DNA from: Paralichthys olivaceus | Lineage: Eukaryota; Chordata; Actinopteri; Pleuronectiformes; Paralichthyidae | Length of the DNA: 64,000 nt | Assembly (NCBI RefSeq): GCF_024713975.1 | Contig: NC_091112.1 | Span: 12,159,501 to 12,223,500, forward strand | Reading direction: 5' to 3' | The notes under the pieces: generated by a model | The model's input: the letters and a program-made list of their open reading frames with translations, nothing else | Told to the model about the DNA's origin: nothing | Database searches by the model: none | Shown here: piece by piece, positions 13,073 through 28,606 of the stretch | Numbering within the stretch: the stretch's first letter is position 1 | Layout of the letters: each line of letters opens with the position of its first letter | Program-made: the position numbers and the translations under genes

Positions 13073-16000
13073 CTACCACCACTTCTCGAAGATGATCCTG
13101 TCTTTCGAGAGGCCGAGGTCCATGAGGGTTTTCGAAATGGCTTCGATCATGGGCGGGGGCCCGCACAGGTAACACAAAGTCCTCTGTGGGTCCACATGAG
13201 CCCGCAGCTCCTCCTCTGTGATTCTCCCACCTGAGGAGAGACACAATTAATCAAGAGTCAGTGCCCAGAGTCTCCCACGTGGAGCTTTGATAGTGTCTGT
13301 TCTACAAGATGACACAGATAAATCAACAAAGACAGGCTGTGCTACGATGTGACAGTCACTCAGTCATCCCAGCTATACAAATAAAAGTATGTGTGAGTGT
13401 GTGGGCTTTACTTACGGTTGATGAATGGCTGGAGGTGTGGGTCGACATCTGTGCTCTGTTGCGTGACGTGGAAGTCACAGGAGAACTTGTCAGGGAACTC
13501 CCGACACGCCTCCATGATGGAGCTCTGGGAACACAGAGGCTAGGTCTTAATACATTTGTTCCATCCTTACACACTGCAACTCACTTTCCTTTATATAGCA
13601 GACACATCGGAACAATGTTGAATACATAACTGAGATATTCAGAGATTTAAGTAAAAATTAAGGTCAAACGTTTCCTAAAATTCCTCCCACTGATCTCACA
13701 CACACCTGGAAGAGCAGCTCGTGGGTGTTCTTGGCGCTGTAGCAGAGGTGAGCAGAGCCGATGTTGTAGTCAGCGCTGCCGGAGGAGTGGTTGAGATGCT
13801 GCAGATCTGCAGCGTGCAACAGAATGGAGTACAGAGGGTTGATCCCGACGCCGCCAGCCACCAGAAGCAAATCCACAGAGGGATCAGAAGGTGACGGGTC
13901 AAAGAAGAAGTCCCCGCCAACACGCATGGCCACCTGGGAGCCCACTTCACACTGAGATGTGGGAGGGAAGAGAAAAAAAACATTTCAAATGGAAAAGAAA
14001 TATATGGAAAAAAGTGATGGCAGCAGACGTTAAAGAGATGGACGCTTGGACTCGGAACCTTTTTCGTGAACTCAGCAGCTGAAACCAAACTTTTCTGAGA
14101 CATGAGAAGTAAAATCTTTGCTAATTTTTTAATAGGATCTCAGACACCATCAACAAAAGTTTGACAATGAGTTAGCATCTGGTGGCTTCCGGTGTAGACA
14201 GAGGATACCCAGGCCAAGACTCAATCTTCCATTTGTCGGGTAGGGAGTAGGAATTTATTAATTTACTCAAGATGCAGGAGCTCAAAGCAGTTTATGAGTA
14301 GCTGTCATCAAAACTGATGCTATGAAAATCTGAGTAAAAAGAGGGAAGTGTAATTCATAGTCACACAATGGATTAAAAAAGATCCAATGTTACAGAGCTA
14401 TTACAAATTTAGAATTAATTTCTTTTAACTTTTATATATCCTGTCCTCTTCTAAGCGTAACTACAGTTTCAATCAACTCACTTTAACTGACAGTGATTAG
14501 ACGACTGAAACACTTCAGAGGTTATAGGGCAAAAAATGTATTTTATGGCTGAATTACCCAAATATTGATTCAACTCAGTGCTTCTGCAGGGTCGGAACAC
14601 AAAGGAAAGAATGAAATAGGAAATCTGAAAATATCATCTGGCTTTTTTTTCTTCTGACACTCAACATGTATAACAACCAGTGGTGTGATTATGCAGCGGT
14701 ATTCATTTTCCAACTATAGCACATCCCCTTCTCAGCACCTGATCCTGTTGCTCCACTCATTTGCTTTCTGCATCTCTTTTTCTAACACTCACACCTTGAA
14801 ATTACTTCACCTTCTCTCTCACACAGAAAAAACTGCAATCTTCCTTTTTCATGAACAAATCTACTTTCTGAGAATATTCCAACTCCTGGAAAGAAGCAAA
14901 CCTAACAGCTATCTCGAATAACTTTCATTTCATCATGAGCACTGATAAACGTCTTTTACACCAAAATTAACAGGTATGCGAAGTTTTAAAAAAAGAAAAT
15001 AGTATCATGTTAAAAAAAGGTGAAAGACGCCTTTGCCATTGCCAGTAGAGGAGTTTGTCATTTTTTTCATTTCTCTCACTTTGCTGTCTTGCATTATACG
15101 AAGAAAAAAACAAAAAAACATTAATGGCTATTTACCAGCTGAAAACTAGAAGTTCAATGTGCGTCATAATGTCGGAAAGGGTGTGCGTTAGTGTCTAGAC
15201 TTCGCGATGCTGGTGCTTTAGTGCTTATTAAAAAGAATAAAAAAAGAAGAATTACCGTAGTGTGGACCCAGTGTGCCGGGGGGTGTTTGGTGTATTTTAC
15301 GGCCAGTTCAACGACCCCTTCCCGTTGTAGCAAACACGGACTGGAGCACATGGAGAAACCTCCCACCTTCTCCACACCGGGGATGAAGAAATCCACCCTA
15401 CACACAACCACAAAACATGATCGTCAGCTGATGAGCAATTCAATGTAACTGTATTGAAATGTATAGTATGTATCGCAGTAACATGCACATGGTCTGAACA
15501 TAACTTAAATCCCTTGGTTGAAACCATAAACACACTTCATTTGAGCAGCAAAACAGTGGACTTTTCAGATTTTGAAACAATAGTTAAGAGAAGAGTATAA
15601 CAATGTGCTGAACTGAAGGTCAACATGTGAACGAAGGTGGAGTGGTGACCTTTGACCTTGCACAACAGGTTCCAGTGGTTCCAGAAAAGAAGAACAAAAC
15701 CAAAGCAGATGGAAAGTTGCCTACTAGTAAGTGTATTCAAAGTGTTCCATTAACAAGAAGAGTGGACTTAACCCCCCTCCCTCCAAGAGGAAAACAACGA
15801 TGCTAACAGTCAGGCTCATGTTCCACCAACACAATGACCCACTGTTACACCAGAGAGAGACACTGACTCTACAACCCTCAGAGGCATCATAAATATGGAT
15901 CTGCTCTGAAGACGCATATGTTCCACCCACCATAGCCTCCTTCTCCTCCTCCTCCTCTCCCACCTGGAGACCAACTACCAAACGCTATTTTTTATAGAAA

Positions 16001-18417
16001 CACTGGAACTAAAAAATCCTCCATCTATTTACATTCATTATCAGTTGCCGCGGGGCAGCTGCCTGCCAGTTTTATATCTCACCACCGCCCACCTACAGTA
16101 TGGCCCCATATACATATTCTGCACGTGCAGGGTACACTAATTATCACTACAAATACAGACTGGCAGACACAAACTTGGAAGGAAAACTCTGCCTAATTAA
16201 AGAAATGCTTAACTTTGTACTAGTTTTGATCAAAACTTATTTTTATAAGATGTATTTATTAAAACCTGTTCACAAAACAAAATTAAAACCCTCCAGCGCA
16301 GCTCTGTAAAACAAATCCTTGTGATGGTTGTGTCATTTTCATTTTGACACACTATGGATCTGCCTTCAACTGTTAATGTATTTTATTGTGAATGAACTTG
16401 ACTGACAATTACCACAGATACAAATGGAAATGCAGAAAGGACAAGAAATAAGACTGAGCTAAAACATCCCATAGTGTCAGGCATCGATCAAAAACATTTT
16501 CTCCAGCATCTTTCAAGTCAAAGCTGCAGATATATTTGCAACACGTCGCATACGACAGTTCTCTTCACAAATCTTTGAGGAAACATGATCTTATCAAGTC
16601 AACAACTATTTTGTTTGTCCTTATTGGACAAAGGATTTTGAGTCTATAAATCCCTTGATAACAAGTGTCTTCATTTTATCAACATCAGCTCTGCATGCTG
16701 ACTAACATTAGAAACTGTTCATGGTAAAGTTCAACTCCAGTGATAGAATAAATAAAACACAACACTCACACCTTGTGGTGACTGCAAGTAGTACAGGCAC
16801 AATGAAATTACAAAGTGAGCTCAGGTCTGAATATCTTTGGCAGTTTCTGCAAATTTCAGAGAATGTTTAACAAGTTGGTGGAAACATTGTAAGAGCCTCT
16901 ACTCACCACTGTCCCGCTTTAAAGCTGAAGTCTGGATGGACAGCTATCCTCAAACGTTTCACCGTCTCTGACTCATTTATCATTCCACATACTTGAGCAG
17001 GATACAGAGGCTGTTTAGAATGGGTTAATTTGTCAAAGGGTGGGTTATTCGTATTTGATGCAGTCATGTCACAAAATGTCACAGTTGACAGATACGTATA
17101 TGAATCACAAAATATCAACTTACACTTTGTCTGGAGTTGCTTGCTGTCCTCTCCAGGTGGTCCATTTGTCTTTTGGAGGACATATTTCTTCTAATAAAGA
17201 ATGACAGTTTTTGTCAGGTGCCTTGAAAGTCAAATATCCTCTTTAAGAGTTAGTAAACAGAGAGTGACAGTCTCGTATGACGAGTAACTTTGAAACAAAC
17301 CTTTGCCCTCGCTGAGCCAACTTAAAGGGCCAGTTCCCCCAAATGACGAAACCACGTATTTTGACACTAACCTCTTGTCCAATCGAGCTTTGTGGATAGT
17401 TTTGCTTTTATGTGTTTAAATAATGGGATATTGACCTCTGACACTTGGCATCTGCTGCTGCTCTCATACAAATGGAGGTGAGAGCTATTTCATTTGTAGC
17501 ATTATTTTAAAGAACAGACAAATCACATTTGAAAAACACCTGGGTACTGGGACGACAACAAAAGTCTATGGCGTTGGAACATTATTATTAAAAAGCCTGT
17601 CACTCCTAATCCTTGTGTCTTCGCTATTTATGATGACACAAATATTGGAGGTGTTGGTTAAATGCTCAAAACACATGAAAACACCAATTTTGTTTACAGC
17701 CTCCATGTTTTTGTGCCAGTTCCCCAGTAAAAAAGAACTAGTTTTAAGTTCAGTTCATACAGATGAAAATTAACTAGTTCACGTTAATAGTTAATTTCTT
17801 TGAATTTTGAACTAAGTTAAAGTGAGAGTAGGTCAGCAGGAGTGTGGAGGGAGGACACAGGAAACTCCAGCAAATTACAAACCAACCTTCTGATCATTGA
17901 GCAGCTGTGGACCAGAGAGAAACTCTGTGTTTTCACTGTTCGTTCCCACTGTTCTTCAACTAAGTAACTTACCGGATGGTTCAGGTTAATGCCCCTCTGA
18001 TCTCACTGTGTGTGTGTCACTCTAAGCCAGTGAGTGGGGTTGGAGTCCCGGGGGCCTGATTTTGAGTGTGTGTGTTTGAGTGTGTGTGTTTGAGTGTGTG
18101 TGTTTGAGTGTGTGTAAACTCCAACCTGCTCCCAGTCTCAAACAAACTGGCTTCAGCAGTAGTAGATGCATCTGTATCAGGCTACAGATAATGTAACGTT
18201 GTCAAACATTCACCCACAGGATGAGTAAGTAACAGCAGATGTTGTGAGGGCAAACTTTGGATAGTCAGGACAACAGACACAACCTGTACTTCTCATAGGA
18301 GACTCACCTTCTGATGGAGCTGGGCTGGACCAGCAGCCGGCAGCAGAGCAGACCGGCGGTGGGACACGGAAGGCTAAGGCTTCGGGCAGCGGAGGACAAG
18401 AACCCCGGGATGCTCAT
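13073..18417 (-). CDS. oxnad1: Oxidoreductase NAD-binding domain-containing protein 1
   Basis: Predicted mitochondrial flavoprotein of the ferredoxin-NADP reductase/cytochrome b5 reductase fold; its substrate is not established. Seven coding exons on the minus strand: 18417-18308, 17190-17124, 17010-16907, 15397-15256, 13951-13706, 13524-13416, 13230-13073. Splice sites and phases all agree, giving 311 aa (human 312). The N terminus is Arg/Leu/Ser-rich, as for a mitochondrial targeting peptide. The FAD-side motif is GGFSMCSSP in exon 4, the nucleotide-binding loop GGVGINP is at residues 174-180, CGPPPM at 282-287, and the family-typical C terminus is FEKWW. The start chosen is the ATG of the first exon; no in-frame upstream ATG was used. 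It converges on RFTN1, as in human. A candidate poly(A) signal (TTTATT on the plus strand) is at 12484-12489. Confidence 0.95.
17326..17420 (+). mobile_element. Partial copy of GGGCCAGTTC-type MITE
   Basis: The left end TTAAAGGGCCAGTTCCCCCA is like the element at 10525-10765. No matching right end is evident, so the right boundary is uncertain. It lies in the OXNAD1 region between exons 1 and 2. Confidence 0.35.
18061..18116. repeat. Four-copy 14-bp minisatellite
   Basis: TTTGAGTGTGTGTG is repeated four times in tandem, the last with one change, in the first OXNAD1 intron. Confidence 0.9.
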
Positions 18418-19170
18418 CACGACCTGTTTGATTCAGAGAAGAACATCTGGCGTTAGCTGACAGCTGTCACTTACCTTTACCACGGATGATTGACCCTCCA
18501 GCTAGACCCTGAGCTGTGTGAGCAGAGTGGACGTGAAGGCACCACACACCAAACTCCTCTTACAGAATGATCTAGTATGTCCTCACATTGATAACAGCTA
18601 CATAAATATCACCTAACTACACCAGAGACAGCCTCAGTACACATGGATGTTACTGACACTGATCGCTGCCACAGCCGAGGTTGAAGGGAATAATGTTTGA
18701 AACGCTACACACTGCCTAAAAACCGGTTCTGTGCGTTATTGTAATTATTTTTAGTTTTGACAGGAGCTTCTCCGTCATGCTGATGCTGAGGGTTAGCACA
18801 CTAGCTAACGCTGCTAGCATGTCAACGCCGGTGTTTTCTATTGGACAATCAAACAACTGTAACCTGTAAACAACGAGCTGTGGCGCTTCTTCTCTCACCG
18901 AGACAAGACGACGCAGTGTTTCTGTCAGATGTCGTTCATACTCTCATCCGGGATCTTCGGTGTAACCTTGGTTCTGTTGTAGTTACATGACAGAGCTCCG
19001 TTTCTTCTTCTGCGATGTCAAGCGGCAGCCTGGCGTCTTCTTCTGCGGGAAGGTTGGCGATTTGGGTTCAGCTAGTTTCACCAGCGCCCTCTCCTGGACG
19101 AGAAGCTCCGAGGTCTATATTCATCCACTGACCAATCAGTCAGCAGCATGTAAACACAGTCTATGGTAAA
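18418..19170. promoter_or_regulatory. OXNAD1 upstream region, possible divergent promoter
   Basis: The sequence just upstream of the OXNAD1 start is richer in CpG than its surroundings. It carries an inverted CCAAT (ATTGG at about 18840) and a forward CCAAT (ACCAATCAG near 19129). A CTCF-like motif overlaps at 19083-19097. The HIPK-like gene starts 2.2 kb further right on the other strand, so one shared promoter is unlikely. Inference only. Confidence 0.35.
19083..19097 (-). promoter_or_regulatory. CTCF-like motif upstream of OXNAD1
   Basis: The minus strand reads CCAGGAGAGGGCGCT, one position off the CTCF core, about 670 bp upstream of the OXNAD1 start. Confidence 0.4.
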
Positions 19171-20606
19171 CACCTGGTAAACACATACAAGGGAAACTTT
19201 AAGTACAAGTTTAAACGTGTCATATTAATCTTTGTTGCTACGAGGCATGATGCAACTAAATGATGCACACATGTTAAGAGATTTTCCTCCAACAGTAAGA
19301 AACATTTGAAGAGTTTTTTTTGCCTATAATTCGCTCAGTTGTTCCATTACATTCTGCATCATGTTTCACACAGCAGAAATCTGCAGCGCGGACTGTAGTT
19401 ACACACATCCTTAGTTTGTTTAACTCAGGTCACAGAAGAGATGTCAAAGAAAATATATTTTATGAAATGAAAATACTTTTTTTGAAAATATACGAGGTCA
19501 CGCGTTATGTTTCACGTTGTGATTGATACGTTAACGTTACCTGACGAACGTAGCTAGCTTGCGCTAGCTTCACTTGAGCTAGCTTTAGTTAGTTTATGTT
19601 TACCAAAAAACGTCACTGGCACACTGAAGACAACATTGTTCTCAACAAAGAGCTGACTTTATAACCTTACGCTCGCGGACTAAAGTGGACTTGTCGCTAT
19701 CTTTCTTGGGGACATGCAAACCAATTAGGCCTAATCCCATTTCACCCTGCTAGCGCGCTAGCGTTGGCATGCTAGCGATCTGTTTTAGCATCGAACCCGC
19801 GTACAGCCGCAGTGTTACTGAACTTAGCTGCTCCTCTAATAAAGGGTCCCGGCAAGGTTGTCTCCAGACCACTGCTAGCAGCCTGAAGCTGTGGGCTTAA
19901 CATTCATACATGAAATAATGCAGAGTATCCAAGTTTTTTAATTTAAATGTCACTGATTCATCTGCATTAGCATAGATAATATTTGGATATTACAAGTTTG
20001 TCACTTTAGTAACTGTAAAACAATAGCATTGGTTTGATGAAGATCTCAACAATGTTATTAAGACATCCCAACAAAGTAAAATAACATTCAACCTACATAT
20101 TATGGAGTGGATGGACATGGCTGTTGCTCCTCTGCTCTCATGTCAAGATTCTTTCAATTCTCATGCAACGCAATCGATATCAACAGTATTTAACTGTAAC
20201 ATGCACCATCTACAGTCAGAATACAACATGCCTGTAATTGTACAATGTGTTATTGTGGAAAAATGCTGTCAGGTACTGTAATTGTTTTGGACCCATGATG
20301 CATTGTGATATACAGATACAAGAAGTTAAAAACTTGGATTTCATAATATGCAAATTATGACTTTTAAGATCAAAGTAATGTACAGAGATTAAAGGACGCA
20401 TCAATGTACATATTAGAGTCCCGTAAGAGTGAGCCTCAGTCCACCACTCTGATCTACTGAGAGAGAGTGTCCATTTGCTGTCGCTGTTCGCGTCCATTCT
20501 CGAGGTTAGCATTAGTTTTGCACTAGTAAAACCACGTACACTTTTCACGTGAGCCTTTCTGTTGTTGAGATTGATCATTCACAAACAGTTTGGATCACTG
20601 ACCACC

Positions 20607-22966
<2,360 letters not shown>

Positions 22967-23200
22967 GAAATGCCATGAGATACAAATGGACATTTTTCAT
23001 TCATTTATTTATTTATTTATTCTAACTGATTAAATATTAATTTATTATAATTATTTGACTATTTGACCAGTAGTTGAGTTAAGTTTTTCAGTATTTATTT
23101 ATTTCTATATTTCTATGTTTTAATATTTATCTATTTCATTATTTGACTATTTCAGTGTTTCAGGATTAATTTTCAATGTACATATTAAATACAACCTTTT
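22967..23200 (+). other. 3' UTR of HIPK-like gene with AU-rich element
   Basis: Overlapping ATTTA pentamers lie at 23003-23022, with further ATTTATTTAT around 23090-23105. A variant poly(A) signal ATTAAA is at 23184-23189. AU-rich elements of this kind commonly shorten mRNA life. UTR extent is inferred. Confidence 0.45.
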
Positions 23201-24025
23201 GAAACACACTGACAAAGTAACACACTGAGTTACACCAAATGAGTGCTGGAATCTAAACTTTGTAGCTTCCAGATCCAGTTTTTAGCTGAAAGAGACTGAG
23301 TATTTAAAACAGGTCTGCATGGTAGTGTTTTCTTAAAATAATATAATAATATCTCAGCATTGGAAAATATTAAAATGATAATAACAATTTGGTAACAATG
23401 AGGTTATTGCAACAGGTTATTTTCAGTTTTAAAGTAAATCAAAAGGAATCTGGCAGGTTTAAGATTAGGCACCTGGTGGTGTGGGGTTTATGATCAATGG
23501 AAGGTGCCCATTAGTGCAGTAACCAAACCTGTTGGTGTGAACTTGTTGTATTTTACACCTGTGCGTGTCCATCTTTTATGAGAATAGCATTTAAGCGAAA
23601 CACCACAACAAATACAAAGGAAATAACCAGTAAGTGTTGGATTCCTTTCTGCATTCCTGAAGGTTTCATCTTTAAAGTCTGCAGGGCTAATGACACGCTG
23701 AGGCTGACGGTGACTTTAAACTACTTTAAACTCACAGTTTAATGACAGCACAGGGAGAAGAATGTGCCAAACAATACGATCCACAAATCAACCACACAAT
23801 GCAACTCATCGAAACTAATTCCAGTCACAGCAGTACAAGTTGGCCCGCTCCACCCAAAACGCAGGGGAAAAGTTGTCAAGTACAGTTCTTCCTTTATTTC
23901 TGCCACGTGTTAGCGTCACTATTTGTTTATGATTTGTTTATGATGTATATTTGAGAGGACCAGTCAGCCAGGTCTATACTATCCTTTAATACACTATAGC
24001 CATTCATTCCCTTCAAGATATTTTC

Positions 24026-24050
24026 TGTGTGTGTGTGTGTGTGTGTGTCT

Positions 24051-24082
<32 letters not shown>
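24026..24082. repeat. TG dinucleotide repeat
   Basis: Two TG tracts separated by a short TCTGTGTC interruption, in the gap between the HIPK-like gene and PRR15. Confidence 0.95.
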
Positions 24083-24083
<1 letters not shown>

Positions 24084-24509
24084 AGCTGACTCCACCAGTC
24101 CAACTGGCTGTCTTCCTGCTCTCTTTTTCCCAGGGTTAGCACACCTTGGTTCAACCTGTTGTTCAATGCGCCACATAGACTAAAAAAGATTTTCAGGTTT
24201 ATCCTTTCACAAAGACTTACCAAACTCATACGCACACGGCACTTGCATGAGCCATGCGCTTTTCCGTCATCACATGCAAAGAGGCTAATGCGTAGACAGA
24301 GTGAACGTGTGCGTCTGAGTCGACATAAATAGTAACACACAGCGAATGTGTCACTTTTGTGCATTGAGTGTGTCAAAAATAGCGCTTAACTGTGACCTTC
24401 ACGATAAGGAAAGTGATTATGGACAAACCTCTTCCCACAAACGATTGTAAATTGACAGTTTTACCTTTTTAGGATCAAACAATACTCTTAAAGTAAACAA
24501 AATCAAGAC

Positions 24510-24845
24510 TAGAAGGGCACTCGGAGAGCTCAACAGTCCCTTTATGAAACCAGATCTGCCATTTTCTTATTTGGATCTACACTAAATTGCACACTCTCAT
24601 CAGTCCCCTAAAGATACCGGATTTTCTTTCTCAAGATCCATGGATTCTTCTCTGGGAAATCAAGGACAATGATGATAATGATGAAGAACCTTTAATCCGA
24701 CCCTTTATCCAGATCTGTGCCAAAATTTCATGTGTTCTTTCCTGACCCATACCACATCCCTCCACCTAATTTCATGGTAATCTGTCAAATAGACAAACAA
24801 ACAAAGAGACGGAAAAGAAACCTTGATCTCCTTGATGAAGGTTAT
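24510..24845 (+). mobile_element. Nearly full-length copy of the short interspersed repeat
   Basis: The longest and clearest copy: CTCAACAGTCCCTTTATGAA, TTATTTGGATCTACACTAAA, ATCAGTCCCCTAAAGATACC, CTTCTCTGGGAAATCAAGGA, CATACCACATCCCTCCACCT, and a tail GACAAACAAACAAAGAGACG. It lies between the HIPK-like gene and PRR15. Confidence 0.55.
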
Positions 24846-27699
24846 TACATTTGACAGTTACTACAGCAGCTTAGAGAAGGTAACTTGTATTTCAGCTCAG
24901 CCTTTCAGTGTCTGAAGGTAAGTAACACACTCTCCACTCTTGCTACTGACTGGTGTGGTTGTCATGGAGATATAAAAAGTGTTGATTCATGTAGTGATAG
25001 AATGTCAATCATTCCTCAGACAGAGACAGATGCTGGTGGAGGGAATCACCTTACGTAAAAATCCAAGTCACTGTTTCAATATCTCTCAACGTGTCATTTC
25101 GTTTTCTACACACATTCCCATCATACCTCTTCGTATCATTGGGCAAATATCCAGTTTTCACTCTGAGGAAACTTCAGCTTATTATAGATCATATGTGTTC
25201 TCTGGGTGGAGAGAGACTAATGTTTCTGTATCTAAAGAGAGGATCTCGATATCGGATGTTTTCTTTATCTGGCGTGGCTGAAGTTCACGATGAACTGTCA
25301 GTGAGACTGCCGTTGGTACTGTGGAGAGGAAAGATGAGATGTGGAGATACAGGAGTGAAAAGTGGAGCAAACTGAGAGGCGACATAACGAGATAACATCC
25401 TGTGATCCTGAAGACGTGTCTTCGGTGAACAGGGAACCATCAGAAAACACCAATCAATCAATCTATTTATCTGTCTATTTATACACACACTACACTCCAA
25501 GATCTTCCAGCAGCTATGTTGAATATGACACAATTATTATATTCTTTAAACTGTTTGTTCTGTTTGTTTTTTTTTTTCATGTCCCTATATAAACACCTTG
25601 AATCTACTTCTGTGTATGAAAGGTGCTTTATGAATAAAGTTGCCTTGTCTATATATTAGTATTATGTCTTCTTTCCACATCATTCATGTATTTTAATAGA
25701 CAACTGCGTGTGAACTTACACTGAAGTTTGTGCAGAGTGAGGAAATGACTCCGCAGAGTTTCGACTGTGATGGGTGATGATAGCAGAGGGAGTCCCTCAG
25801 GTATTCAGGCCACTCACTGCTGACTGAAGGAGCGAGAGGGAGACAGAGAGAGAGATGTTGAACATTCCTGTTGCCACAACAGCAACTTTCACTGTAAATT
25901 TCGGAGGAGGGAAACAAAAGGCGATCCCAGATTCCTCCCTCCTCTCTGAGCGTCTCTGTGTATCGACTCTGCTGCTCTGCCCACACTGGGTCTTCCCTCT
26001 TGGCACAGACACACACAGAAACCATTTGACCAGGGATTACACAGTCATACCGGTCATACAGAGTCATACTGATTCTCGTCATCTCTGGAAAATGAAATGT
26101 CCTTACTCTTGAGGATCCAATGACAATTCGAAACTTGGCTTTTACACAAAAGAAAGACTAAGAATAAAAGATTATTCCAACTCTGTACTAATGTGATTAC
26201 TATCTGACCTCAGCTATAAATTAAGAAGTGATCTATATGGATATGGAGATTGCAGTAAATGTAAATGTCTCTAAAATATGTACCATTCATGGTAAACACC
26301 TAACTGATGTTTTATGGAAGTACCTTCTATAGTTATGAAGAAGTTTTTATAACTTAGATTTTGCAGGTTCACAGTATATTTTGTAAAAGTTGATTTTGTT
26401 ATAAAGCCTTGTTCAAAATGTAATATAAACTCTTTGGTGGAACCATTTTGAACAGTTTTAAATTTAACAGACTAGTTATTCAAGTGGCCTAGCTTTGTAA
26501 TACTAGGCATGTAAATGACTTTCACAAAAACAAAACCACTGACTGCTACATTCTACAGCACACCTTCAATGGACCCTCTGATGGCTGTACCTGCAACACC
26601 AATTATCAAGTACAAACAACTTGATATAAATGTGTTGTGCTGTGCAACATGTGTCTTCGTGCTAGTCACTAAACTGTATTGCATTATAAATTAAACAAAA
26701 ATGTTGGAAGGTGTGATGTGATGCATTAACCTGGTGATATAATTATGTAAACAAGACTAAATTACAGAGTAAAAGTAAAGGGGATGCAATACATTATCAG
26801 CACAATGTTCATAAAGTATCAGCAGAAATTATATATTTCATATATAATTATCATCTTATTGATAACTAAGTACCTTTTGTAACATGCTTATTTCATCCTT
26901 ATAAGTGATCTATTCATTAATTGATGAACATGTTACACATCTGTTACACATTTTCTAACCGTATAATCGCAACTCAATGTCTTTTATGAAATTGTGGATG
27001 TGTAACTGAATTTCTGATGCTGTTGCATGGACATGGGGAACTAAAGCACATCTGGGTCATGGGTGAGGGATGTGTCTCAGTCGTGTGTAATTATTTTCAG
27101 CCAGGGAGTCAGACAAGAATGAAAACTACATGAAACCTTAGACAAACTAACGCTAGAGTCGGAGTGGGATCTAAACTGTACATTATGAGGACAAGGAAGG
27201 AAACATGACATGTGACAGGTACCCCATCAGGTTAGATAGGCGCCAGGCCAAACTGCTTCCCCTCTCATAATGTTAACTTACAACAACAACAATAACAACA
27301 ATTGCAGGTCTGGAGCAGAGATGTCATTTCAACACACTTTTGACTTCCTCCTGTGCGTCCCCTCCAAATAATAAGCAATTCCAACACTTTGCACCAAACA
27401 GCCTGACTGCTCAGCGCAACCTGTTTCTGGTAAGTGGTTATTAATAAATACCATCAACACCACTGACTAAACACCTCCACTCCTTTGCACAGCAAGTCAC
27501 TGAAGCCTAAACTGCAGGGCGTCCTAAAAAATCATTGGATCATTTCGCGTCCTTTCTTGGGCTGGGTTCAACTGATACAAAGGGCCCTGTTACTGAAGAA
27601 ATGCGCGCTCCCATGGGCCCCGTTGCCACGCAACAGCAAGCCCCGCCCACCATCGCAAGTGTGGCTTCACCTGATCCGGTGCTCACGTGACAGATTCTG

Positions 27700-27800
27700 A
27701 CGGCTCGTCCAATCAGGAGTGAGGACAGGTGCTCGGGCTCCAAGAGTTTCGGAGGCGGAAACCTGCTGGTTCAGTAGCTGGAAGCCGCTCCTTATAAATG
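27700..27800 (+). promoter_or_regulatory. prr15: Candidate PRR15 core promoter
   Basis: A CCAAT box (CCAATCAG, 27709-27716) is followed about 80 bp later by a TATA-like TATAAA at 27793-27798. Downstream lies a non-coding first exon ending at a consensus donor (CACAG/GTAAGG, exon end about 28120). Spacing is right for a TATA-type promoter starting near 27825. Confidence 0.5.
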
Positions 27801-28606
27801 TGTCAATTCATAAGAGCCTTTCTGGAGGGTTGCCGAAGAAGAGAGGGAATTGTTTTCCCAGTTGTGGAGGAGAAGGAAGAATTAAACGTTTTGACAGGTG
27901 GGAGATGAGTGTGGTCAGGACGCCTGGCTCGTGCGTAAAAATGGATCCTGCTGCGACGCGCTGAGGGACTGCTGGCACAGTTGTTGTGAGCGCTTCACCA
28001 CTGAAGAAGAAAAGAAGAAGACACCAAACTATCCTGTGGATTTATATCTGAATATATTAAAGAAGACAATTTATATCCAACTTTTTATAAAGGGTCCACA
28101 TCACCTGCTGTCGCACAGGTAAGGCTTCATGAGCTGTTGTTTGTGCATTGTTCACTTGTAAATCAGAGCCTTGGTTTGTTCTCTTGTTCTCACGACTCAT
28201 TAAACCAGTTTCACGGAAAAGATAAATAGGGTTACACTGGTTATTCATAGAATTAGTTGGTTAAAAAAAAAAGCTGTCTGACCAGTGGATAATGGTGGTG
28301 GTGAGGGAGGTGAAAATAAATCAGGATATAACAAATCATTTCCAATCCAGACAGGGCAAATAATCCTAGTCAAACAGAGTCAAGATTTGTGAAAATATGA
28401 GACACAAAGAAGTGCATGTGTCAGCAATATTTAATAAATAGTGTAATGCTAACACCCTATTATTAGTTTTACAAACATTTATTTGATGTTTTGGATGAAA
28501 TTTCACTTCATAGCATGCAAACAAGTTGTGTCCTCTCAGCAAAACAATTACTTCTGAATACTGAATACTTGTGCTTCCTGTTCTAGTATCCAACCTCCAG
28601 TCAAAG

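Larger units (their letters stand above)
23200..27690. other. Intergenic region, HIPK-like to PRR15
   Basis: No gene is supported. It holds the TG repeat near 24026-24082, a nearly full-length interspersed repeat at 24510-24845, and otherwise A/T-rich sequence, with an ACAACAACAATAACAAC tract near 27281. Open frames here are short and resemble nothing known. Confidence 0.6.

Noticed and set aside
18987-19169. 60-codon frame upstream of OXNAD1 on the plus strand, considered as DPH3 (human neighbour of OXNAD1)
   Set aside because: It lacks the DPH3 zinc-binding cysteines and the acidic N terminus.
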